Below the pieces are notes generated by a model. The model was not told the origin of the DNA. It did not search any database and saw nothing but the letters and a program-made list of their open reading frames with translations. This document shows, one piece after another, positions 9,301-21,300 of a stretch of 64,000 nt of DNA (position 1 is its first letter; each line of letters begins with the position of its first letter). The DNA comes from a virus: the IMG/VR virus record IMGVR_UViG_3300010316_000005, positions 111,737 to 175,736 of that record, one strand, 5' to 3'. A program made the translations under genes and the position numbers.

Positions 9301-12300
9301 ACAACGCCGTTTTCTACTTGGGGAACAGCAATATTAATAGCAGGAGCACTTGTATAACCTTGGCCCGGGTTAGTAACTTTAATTGCTGTTACCTTTCCGT
9401 AGCCAATGTACGCTTTAGCAGTGGCGCCGGTTCCGCCGCCTCCTACTAATTCTACAGTTGGTGCAAACACATATCCGCTGCCTGCATCTCCAATCATAAT
9501 ATTAGTAATTTGTCTACCATAGTTGTCAAGCCAATTCTTCCTTGGGTATTGACTTACATTAGGATCAACATTTAGCAATCCGCCATCTTGGAAGATTGCT
9601 CTATTTGGCACAATCTTCTTTTCAGTTTCACTGTAGAACGGTGGCAAGTCAAAATCTGTTATAACACTATTTGTAGGCTCTAGTCTTTCTTTTACGCTTA
9701 CAAATTCTCTAATAACAGTCTTGTACGGCTTCACTTCGTTTACATATGCTTCGTAGCTTGAGAGTGTATTGCCGTCGAAAGTAACATCTTGATCAAACTC
9801 ACCAAGATTGTGATTAATTTTAACATAGCTTGTCTTGAATAGCCAGTCAACATATTGCTGCTCAGACATCACATAACGCAAGCTTGCGAAGAATAGTTGG
9901 TTATACTCTCTTCTCAAGTTGCTTGTAAATATACTGTCGCGGATTGCTTTAAATATAATTCTCAATTCAACTTGAGCATCATTGTCATAAAACGTGCTAT
10001 CATAACTACGGTTGTCAAAACCAACCTTATTCTTAGCTGTGTTATATAGAGATTCTTTAAACTGTATTGTACCGTCTTGACGTCCAATAGTTTTATAGTC
10101 TACTGTGTAATCTTCAGATCCAGTGTTGTCAACTTTTTCAAGTAGCAACCAGCCGCCTGTTCCGACGTTTTGAATTTTAACAATATCACCTATGCTATCT
10201 GCCAACGCGGTTAATTCATATGACTCAGTTATAATAAAGTCACTTGATGTAAATTCATTATACCCAGTTGCATACCAATCAGCATAATCCCAATACAACG
10301 GAACATTGTAGTCTTGCACACTTCTTCTAAACCATTCTGATGCTTCTTCGTTCCAGGCCCATATTGCCCATCTGCCATCAGCATCAGTGTCGGCATTAAC
10401 AAGTACTGAGAATCTTCTTACTGTAATTCTAGTATTTTCGTCGTACCCTGTTCCTCTGCTTAGTATCTTAACTGCGCTAATTCCACCTACGTTAGTAAGT
10501 GTAAGCTCTATTTCAGCATCTGTGCCTGCGCCGACAATTGCATACTTCGGAGCAGAACGATAACCTCTACCTGCACTTAGAATGTTAACTTTAGCTAATT
10601 TACCATTTCTAATCACAGGCTCAAGTATTGCAGGAGTAACCTTGTTTGTACTAATGAATCGTAATTCATCAACTGTGTCAACTGTTAAGTCAAACTCTTT
10701 CGAAGCCGACGTCGGCTTAGGTTCTGTTTCAAACAATGCCGATATATCATACTCGTCAACTACAATGTTTTCGAGCAACACAAGGTTAACTCGTTCAATA
10801 TATTGCTTTAGAGCTTCTTCGCGGTTTACAAATATACCCTGACGTGGCTTATTTTGAATTCCGTACTTTTGTTTAGGTGACAGGTCTGGGTTAGGCACTG
10901 GGCGACCTTGTTCGTCATAACCAATTAAGCTATCAAACCACTTTCGTTCAATCTCACTATGCGGTACACTATTCTCGTCACCATCGCTAATAATCTGATA
11001 TTGACTGTGCGTATTTTGCTCATCTCTTTCGTTTTCAGTATATCTGATATTTAGAACAATATCTTCGTTATAGATTAAGCTGCCTATGTTATTTAGAACA
11101 ATTCTGTCCGCAGCAAGCAAGCTAGCAAATCTGTAGCCTTCTTTTCTCGGCTGCGCAATAAGTCTACTTACGTCAAACGCACTAACCTTTCTATCAATTA
11201 CTGCATCAGTTGGAATTGTCTTCTTGTTAGCGACCCAGAAGTAGTACTTTGGAATAAACCGTTGGGCAACGCTGTCATAGTCAAATGTCTGACTGAAGAA
11301 ATCATCACCATACAGAGATTTACCACTAATGCCTCTTTGAATGCCTAACTCTGAATCAGCAATCTGATCCCAGTTTGACGGAGGCACTGCGCTCTCAACC
11401 CATTCAAATACGTTAACAAAGGATCCTGGTTGTAGTTCATTCCAGTTTGCTTTTTGATACTGGATGTCTCCCTGATAAGGATAAGTGAATCTTGTTGTTT
11501 TTGTATACCACCATAATTTACCAACATGCTCCGGGCCCCAGAATGTATCTTCTGTTACTTCTGGCCCTGCTCCTACGTTATATGTTGCCGGATCAATTCC
11601 CATTTCATAATGCAGTTCTTGCTTTGCAGGACCGGCAATCTTTCCTTGTATTGGATCAATGTAATCCAGGTATTGAACAATGCTGTTTGTTCTCTTATTA
11701 TAAAGGAACATGCCTTTAATCTTAGATACATCAACTGGCGGAATAAGTTCTCTTTTCTTATTCCATGCAAATTTTTCATTTGGCTTTCTATATTCAATTA
11801 ACTTGCCTTTCTTAGGCATTCCGATGTATACGTGGTTACCTTTGGCAAATATGTTTTCGCCAAAGTCAAAGTCTGCTAGGTCATAGCGGAATGACTCTGA
11901 GAATATTAACGCATTTTCTATTTCTTCGTATACGTAAACTGTACCCGAATCTAGTATGATATTATTAAAGTCAGTATAACCTTTATCAAATGTAGTTATA
12001 ACACCCGAGTCTGCGTCAAACGTAGTTGGTATTATCATGTCACCTCTGGCACTACTTACGATTAGGTTGTCGCTACTAAATGACATCTTATCGCCAAAAC
12101 GTTCTGCTAACTCATTCTTAGGTGACTTTAATTCCTGCGACAATACAAATTGCTGATTTACTAATGAATATATATAAATCTTGCCTTGGTTGTACTTTAC
12201 ATCATCGTTAAACTGATCTGATATAGCAATCTTTGTACCTGCTGGATTAATCACAACCGAAGAACCAAATGTATCTCTGTCATCAGGTGGGTTAATTTCT

Positions 12301-15300
12301 TGTACTTTTTCATACTTATTATCACGTTGACGATATACCAGGACCTTACTAATAATAGAACTGTCAAACGCTGCTCGCTTTTCAGAAATTATAACATAGT
12401 TGCCTGATTCTGTAACAGCGAAGTCTGAGTCAACTACTGTTGGATCGTTTTCTGACATTGCCGAATCAAAGTTTGTTGGAAAATACTCTGATTCTCCAAG
12501 TAACGCTTGGCCTTCGTTTACAGGCAATACGCCTAAGTAATCAACTCCTGACGAAATTGCTTCCCAATTAGTAGAGCCAGTATTAGGAGTTGCTGCGCCG
12601 ATTGGTACGTTAGTAAGAGCTCTAAATAATCCCACGCCAGTGACATTTACAATCGAACCTTCTCCGTAGGCTGCATCGGTGCTGTTGAAAGTTCCCCTAA
12701 AGTTGTCATCGACTCCACGTCTCCAGCTTACTTTTCTCCACAATAGTTTATCGCCAATTGACACTGACGTTTGGTTAAACACCGGCTGCAATGCTTTATA
12801 GTAATCACCTAGGAAATATACAATATCATTTGTTTCATAAACATTGTTTTCTCTCCAGTTACCTTTAAATGTGTCGTCTCTAGTGTACCCGTGCTTGAAT
12901 ATTTCAACGCTGCCTTGGGCATTTGACACATACAATGTATACTCGTTGTCTTTCTTGATAAGTTCAACTTTAGTACCAAAGTTTGTAGTATCTGAGTCGT
13001 AAGCATACTCTGAAACTAAGTTCAATAGCAATTGATAACTACCTGGTGCATCTTTATAGTAAATTGCTACTGCACCTTCGTTAGTTTTTGACGAACTACC
13101 AAACTGGTCTGCTACAATGTTATAAATCTGAGTATAATTCTTGTTTAGTACTGTTGGATAAACGCTTCTAAAGCTGCCTGCATTATCATCCTCTTCGGTA
13201 TAGATCCAATATTCTTCATTAATAATTGGATCAAACCCGTCAGCTGGATCAAAGTCAGTATCTTTTTCAAAAACTAAGAACTGTAAGTTGTTAGTGCTAG
13301 TGTTTACAACAAAGCTGTCTTCGACATCATTAACTTTTCCTATTACTCTGTTGACTGTATTGCCATTTGCAACACTTGGGTTGAGAACAATCTCTGTAGT
13401 AGCTAGGTTGTTAATAGTTGCATAAGTTCCAGCAGTGTACTTAATGTACACTCTAACATTTGTTAAGCCTGTTTGATATGCGACTACTTCAGCAGTAAAT
13501 GTTGATTGTGCATCAGCCGCCGACGGCTGGCCAAACTGATCAAATGGTGTCTGTCTATCTGTAATAATATCAGATATGGATGGTTCAAACGTGTTGCCAA
13601 GGCCGTCGGCAACTAGTTGAATGTCAATAAATCCATCCCATTTGTCAACTAACGTCTGGGTTGCATTTAAAATGCCATAATTTAGCCCTGTGTTAGCAAA
13701 GTCAATTGTTCTGTTACTTAGGTCATAAAGGTAAAAGTTTAATTCTTCAGTTAAAGAAAGCGTGTCAGCAAACGATTTGTTTACTCTAGAAATCCATCTG
13801 CTGTCTGCCACAGGAGTAATATCATTAAAATAACTTAGATTTTGAACATAGCTAGATGTGTTAATCAAATCAGTTGTATTGTTTTCATCGTCATTTACAT
13901 TATAGTACACAGCATTAGTCGTGCCGCCGTTGGCGTAAGCATCAACGTATACTAATCCTTTACCAGCATCAGTATAGTTTTCATTGTTTATGTAAGAAAA
14001 AGGACTAGTATCAATCTGCCACCAGCCGCCGAGGCTTTGATTTTCAGTTGGCTCAATTTCTACATAATTACCAATTAATGGCCCCGAAGCTGTTTCGTAT
14101 TGAATGAATATCGAACCACTTACTGCAAAGACGCCAGTTGTATCTGCAAGATAAATTATAAGGTTTACACCTGCAATCTTAGTATAAACAACAGTTGCAC
14201 TAGCAGTCGACGTTGTTAATATATCGCCTACTTGCGGTGGGTTAATGTAGCTATCTACTCGAACAATATGATCTACTTTATTAACTATGCTATGGCCGTT
14301 GCCGTTGTTATCAATAAGTTCTTTACTAATAATTGTTGAATCTTCAAACGTAATAGCACCATCAAAAGGTTCCCTAACATCTAAATCGCCATTTGTATAA
14401 GACTGCAAATTCCACTGCAATCTAACTTCGTCGCCTGCAATTAGAGCCTCGAACTGATCTGCTGGCGCTCTAACTAAGATGTGATCAGTTGCCTGAGCTT
14501 CTTCTAGCTGTAGACTAGGGTCACCTGTAAGTAATAGGCTAGAGTCAAGATCAGCATCTCCGTTTGCTGTTCTTAATTCAACATACGAACTAAACGAATT
14601 AAAGTCTAATCCAGTTCCTTCGTCTACTTCTGGTTCAATGTCTCTGTGTGCTTGCCATAGCGTATTTCTATATTTTACAATATCATTTTTGCCATAGGGT
14701 GCAGATGCCAAATATTCACCTCTGTATCTAGTCTTAACACTCGATGCTCCCGGAATACCTACTGCTATAAATGTATCGTCATCCGATATCGACACACTTT
14801 CGCCGAAGCGAGCATTGTCATCGTTAAACAATACTGTTTCTAACGTAAGAGGCTGTTGCTGAATAAACATTGCAGTTTCTGTGTTTCTAGTGTATAGGTC
14901 AACCTTGCCGGGTGTGTTAAAGTTATCAATTTCAGGATCAGGGTTGACATCAATAGTATACCCGGGCGATGAAACTATCATAGTTGTTTGTTTTTTAGAT
15001 ACATCAACATCATAGGAGAAACCATTTTGCGATGAGCCGTCACCTGTTATATCTACTATAGTGCCTTGCTCCCTGTACACACTATTGTTTTCGAGCACAC
15101 CCCAATGGGCGTTGCTATAGTCATCAATCCAAATTCTTTGGTTATCATATATATTTTGTTGTATGATATCGTTCACCGAAGTCAAGTCAGGAATTCTTAC
15201 TTCTCTAAGCTTAACCATAATTAACAATTCTTCATCAAAATCAATTATTTCGTTATCTTCAGGTACAATAATTTGCAGTGTGTTAAACTTTGATTCGTAC

Positions 15301-18300
15301 ACTTCGTAGAATCCGTTAACATTATAATCCTGAGCAGCTCTTATTGCAACAAATTCTCCATTAGCTACTTCTTCAGCAACCCAGGCATCTACTGTAATTT
15401 CTTTAAGTGATTCGTTCTTTTCAGTAACGTCGTCAATAGTCGCTAACGTTGTTGCGTTTCCGAAGTTCTCGTGAATTTGGTAAACTGACCAGTCATCTCT
15501 GCCGTCGTCTGTTAACCAAATGTATTGACCCTTGTTTAACAAGTTAACATCAGTACTGTTAATTTCAGCTTTTGACCCTGCTTTGAATTCTACATCATTT
15601 TCATGTACATATCCACTGTCAATTACAAAACTTTTTAGAGTTGTTGTCGGGAATGGCGTACTAGTATAACCTTCTGGCTTGTCAATTAGATCCATTGGAC
15701 GAATTCTGTAGACTTTATCTTCAATTGTAGGATCGATTGATTCTACAAATTCAATACCTTGAGGTTCTTCGTAGAACTGAGTTTCATCAAGTTCAAATTC
15801 AATTTGCTCTATGTCTGTAGTTGCTCCGTAGCGACCTAGCTGTATTGCCCAATCTTCAAAGAATTCTAAGCTGTCTCTGTCTGAGCTGCCAAGGGGATTG
15901 AATAGCTTTTCAATAGCGTTCTTTGTACCCTTGTCTTGAATAAATCCTTGATAGAACTTATACTGACTCACATCATCATTAATGATATTTGCTAGATAGT
16001 CTCGTTTCTGGTACCCAATTAAGTGCTGCGCAAGACGCTGTTGTTCAGAGTCAAAATTATCCGAGTCTAGGTCATAGAAATCTGTAAATTGATTGATTCT
16101 ATAATCAAAGTTTGTTAGCAGTTCTGCTACAGGCTTTTCATTTAATCTAATCCAGAAGTTTGGGTTAAAGTCTTTTGATCCTGGCACAGCAAAAGTTGCT
16201 ACATAAAAGAATTGCTTGTATTTTACAAGACTACCAATTTCATAATCTTTCCAAGATTCCCATTCTGTTGCTCTGGCATCGTCATAAACAAATCCAGGAA
16301 TGTTTAAGCTCCCGTCCCAGTTATCAGAACGATATCCTAGTACCTTGATTCTTTCTTGACGGTACCCAGTAGTTGGCTGATAAATTACATCACCAAAGAT
16401 AGTTTCATTGTCTAATAGAACAACATGTTCTTTTTGTACAAGAGGCAACACAATGTTGTACACGCCGTCGTTGTTTTCTCTAACCTTGATACCAAATTCA
16501 TTGCCATTTCTTTGAACGCTGTTAAATCTGCGCTCTAACGGAAGTCCATCTGACTTTCTCAAAGAGTACTCATAAAAGTCATCAAAGATATCATCAACGA
16601 CAGCAAAGTCTCTCTTAAAGTTTACTTCGTATGCACTTGGGCTCAGTGATATAGTTGTTCCTGCACTCCATCCCTGGGTTGTCCAGAACAAGAATTCTCT
16701 TGCCATTTGACTCCAGTTTTCAATTGACTCATTTACATCATTGAAATAGTTAAAGTCAAATCCTTGTGATTCAAGGTATGCACCGTATCCAAGAATAAAG
16801 CTAACTACGTCTTGGCTTGTTTTTAGGCGTGTTCCATAAGATAGGCGCTTTGTTGTTCTAGTGTCAAAGTTTTTGTAAAACACTCCGCGTTTTCCGCCAA
16901 CGATCGGAACTTCACTTAGCTTAATTAAATTTTGAGCATCAAACGAGTCACCACTTGTAAAGTTTGCTGTTGCTCTGTAATACTGGCTTTCAAACTCAAC
17001 AACTTGACCGTCATAGAACGGCTTGTTAGGATCCCAATCCACACTCGTTTCTGAAATTCCTCCAACTACAATAGTTCTGTCGTTAGTTGTAGGTATTGGG
17101 TCAAAGTAGTTCAAGAACGGATTGTTATCAAAGTAGCCTCTTACAACAAATCCGTTTGCTCGTTTTTCAACAATGATACCACTGTATACAGGTGCGTCAA
17201 TTGGCGAACTTGTGTTTAAGAAAACTTGGTAGTTCTCTTCTGGCACAAATACGCCGTCTTCGATATTTTCGCGAGGTGAGCGGCTGTCTAGTAGCAATTG
17301 GAATTTACTCTTATCAGTAAATCCTCCAACGCGCAGTCCCATCTGTGTATTCATAGATGTTATGTCATTTTTATAATCATCATAAACACTAACAATGTTG
17401 CTCGATAGCAGATTGTAAATGTAGTTTACTAACCCACTTGTATTTACTCTTACATTATCTCGATATGTGTTTGGAAAAACAATTGACTTATTTGATATCT
17501 GTGTTAGTGTATCAGTATAAGTGTACTGTCCTGCTAGGTTTCTAAAGACTCTTGACAAGTCGAACCCTAGTCCCATAACTCTTGCCGGGTTAGCTAGCAA
17601 CCATGCTTTAATAAGTGCAAACGGATACTCAGCACTTTTTCTCCAAGCAGACTCAACTGGAGCAACATCGCCAAATATAAAATCATCTGACGTATTTCTG
17701 TAAAAGAAGTTTTTAGCATATCCACTTTCAATCGGTGATTTTAATTTACCCTGAGAATCAACTGGAATATATTTTGTAAAGTCCGGACGGGCATATCTTG
17801 CTCTAGTTACTAATTCTTTATTTGGTTCACGGACATATCCATTTTCAATGTCCTGCCATAGTACTAAGTTATTTGCACTATAAGGGGCTGGGCCATAAGT
17901 TGTATCCCACCATTTTGGCTTAAGAGTAAATCCTAGCATTTCCCATGGGTGTGAGTGTGGTCTATCAGTGTCTAGGAATTCTCTGTAAACACCTCTCCAA
18001 AATCCTGGTAGTACTTCGCCGTCAATAGCAGACGTCATTTTGTAATAGTTATATGTGTACTGATTTTCTCTTTCATAGAAGTCGTTTTCAGTATAATCAC
18101 TTTCTACTACTCTCGACCATTGTATAAAATCTTTTAGGACTAGATCGTTAATTTCTTTCCTGTTGTACGCAGCCGACCTGTACTTGCCGCCTACAAAGTC
18201 GTGGATATTCAGCAGTGTGTTTTCGTAATCGACTTTAATGTTGTTGAATATTCTCTTCTCAAGATCTAGCAGTAGGTTGTCTCTGTAGTCTTTGTATGCT

Positions 18301-21300
18301 CTGATTGTACTACCGTCATGTCCTTGAACCATAGCAATACCAACTGAGTATTCTTCAATCTCCGGATTGTCCTGGGCTCCAAAGAAACCATCAGTTGTTG
18401 GAATATAAAGTAGCTTACTTAAACCAGCAAATCTCAGAGTAGTAGCTTGGTCGTCACAGTCTGCTTGACCAGCGTACTTCTTGTTTGTATAAACTGGATA
18501 AAACCAACCAACGCAGCCATCTTCATTTTGACCATAGATCTTAAATGGACCTTGGGCAAATGGCTCTTCAGTTTGGTATGTGTCATCAATGACAATTTGT
18601 GGTTCGTACTTTGGATACATGCCTAACTTAGATGGAGTTGGCGGAATAAATGATCCGTCAGTTGTTTCGTATTCGTAAACTTCAATAGTATCGCCATCTT
18701 TTTGTCCAGCAGTAACTAAGACAAATCCTTCTTCACTGAAAGTATAATCTTTGCCATGGATCAGTTGCGAACCGTTTAAGTACACGTTGATTGCTCTACT
18801 CGATAGTTCTGTTAGATTAAACGGATTAGTTAGTGCATAAAATGGGTTGTCTGGATCTTCAACATCAAACTCAATACGATTAGTAGTTGTGTATCCAATC
18901 ATATCCGAGAAGTAAAACGGCTGAGTCTTAATTTTATCTCTATTAAGATCCTGCAATAGTCTGTCAACGTGCTGCTTAGCCGGAGCGTCAATGCCTAAGC
19001 TTTCTGCTCTACTTAAGAAAGTTCTCTTAAATGTAGCATACTCGTTCTTGGCAAATTCAATTGATTTAACGATGTTGTACTCTTTGCTAGTAAAGTGATA
19101 TAGTGCTAAGTTGATCGGACCACTGTGCTTTACAAATCTTCTTCCATAACGATCTACGTTTCCTAAGTCTCTTAGGTTTGACTGGCCAGGATACGTGCCA
19201 GTAAATTCACGAGTTTCTTCGACAATAGAACTAACATGGTCAATTGCTTCACCAAGTGTAAATTCGTTAATGTCTTCATTACTTGGATTTCTTTCAAAGT
19301 TGATTGGAAATTCGTAGAACCCGTTGTTATTCTTAGAGGTTGCTGAATGCGATTTCAAAACAATTTTGTCGTCTACAGCAACATCGCTATAGAATCGCAC
19401 TAATGCTTTGCCATTAACTCTGTCGATTTCGTAATCTGCGGCTGCTGTTTGAATCCTGTTGTTTCTGTAAACACTTACGGCAAGATCGTTCAAGTCGCCT
19501 GCTCTATTATAAACATCAACTTCGAAGTTGTTTAGTTGAGGACCAGCAACATACTGTCTAACTACTTTTTGCTTAGTTATCTGAGCAACACTTGACCAGC
19601 CGTTGACCCACGCAAAATTTGTTAAGTCAGTGTACTTGCGCAGATTACCTTTGTTAGCTTCAACTGTAATAATTTCTTCATCGTTTTGAACTGTGAAGCT
19701 ATCAGTTGTTAGATTAAATTCAAATAGTATGTCACCTGAGTTGTTAATATTCTTGTATGTTAATGGAAATCCTAGTTCTGGATCATTTGCTCCAGTACCT
19801 TCTTTGTACGAAAATACCTTCGTACCATTAAATGATGAACTGTCGAATGTTGCTAAATCACCATAGAAGTTTCCTTCTGGGCAACATAAGTCAAACAACG
19901 GTGCTTGGTTTACATTGTCTTTTTGCTGAGCTACGTTCCATACATCATACTGGTAATAAAATGCTGTGCCGCCATACGTATCACCTGTTCTCACAAATAC
20001 CACTTCTAGATCCTGCGGAAAGGTGTCGCTAACTTCTTGTAGCGTAATTTGCGGAACGTTTCCAATTGTAACAAATTTAACTTCGTAAATGTTGCCTGTA
20101 ACTAATATGTCAGTGTCAGCAGTAAACAACACTCGCATACCGTCGACTAAATCTACGCCGTCGATATTGTATCCAAAAGATCCTTCAATAGTTGAAAACA
20201 CATCTTTTGTAAATGTATCAACTAAATCGATATCTTGCTTTGCTTCTGATCCAAATCTGTAAAGTTTTAGTCCTGCTTCAAATTCGATAATAGGACGCTT
20301 GGCTCTAAATGACTCGTCAATTACAACAGGAAGTCCGTTATATTCTAGGCTCTTTTCTAGAACATTTTTATGGAACCATCTGTTATAACGTGACCACGGG
20401 TTTCTATCTGGGCTAGCTCTGTTAACTACTAAGTAGTCTTTAGTTTTTGGATAAGCACTGGAATTTTCAAAAGGCAGTCTGTCATACGGAGTGCCGTCCC
20501 ACGGTACAAGGTCGTCTTCAGAAAACGCATTTAGAAGAACTAGATCACTTTCTTTAACTAATCTTATTTGGCCGCCTACACCTTCCACATACCAAGCATC
20601 TTTTTCATATATTGCCGGGGTCACATCGCCTTGGAAAAACACTTTTAATCCGTTTGTAAATTCTACGCCGTTCGAACTTTTGTATGTTTTCTTACCGATA
20701 ATGTCTTTATCAACGTCAAGGAACGTATTTTCTTCAATGTTGTTAATTCTCATTTGACCGCTTGTGTCGACGTTATTCTTTGAGATATAAAACAATCTGT
20801 CAGGTGCGTTAAGTGGAATAGTAAATTCAACTACTCCTGACTCAACGTATACTGTTGCCAACTCTTGACCGTCAGTTGCTTCTTTAGAAATGCCGTCATT
20901 GTAAATAGTGCTAACATTCTCGTCATCGCCAAACGATACTGATCCTGCGTCTGGCGTCACAATAAAGTCGCCGATGTCATAGTCGTTACCAAACAACTCT
21001 GAATCAAAAAGTCCCTGGCCTCGAATACCTTCACGTCCAGCTACTACGAGAACTTCTCCAGGCAGGAAAGTTCTCGATAAAGCAAATGCAATTGGGTGGC
21101 CTGGTGTATCAATTTCAAAGCGATACGTTTGTCCTCTATATAATTTTAGAGTCGGATTCTTTTCCAACGTGCTGTTAAAGACGTATGATGTGTTGTCGTC
21201 ATCTTCTGCCAGAGTAACTGTATAAGTACTCACTACTTCCTTGCCTTGGCCGCGCACAGGAACGCTAATTGGTCCTGTAGGAGCCCAGTAGTACTCACGG

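Noticed and set aside
11345-11801. Several overlapping 60-90-residue frames inside the giant gene
   Set aside because: They are shadows of the 5118-residue frame, without SD sequences or meaningful composition.
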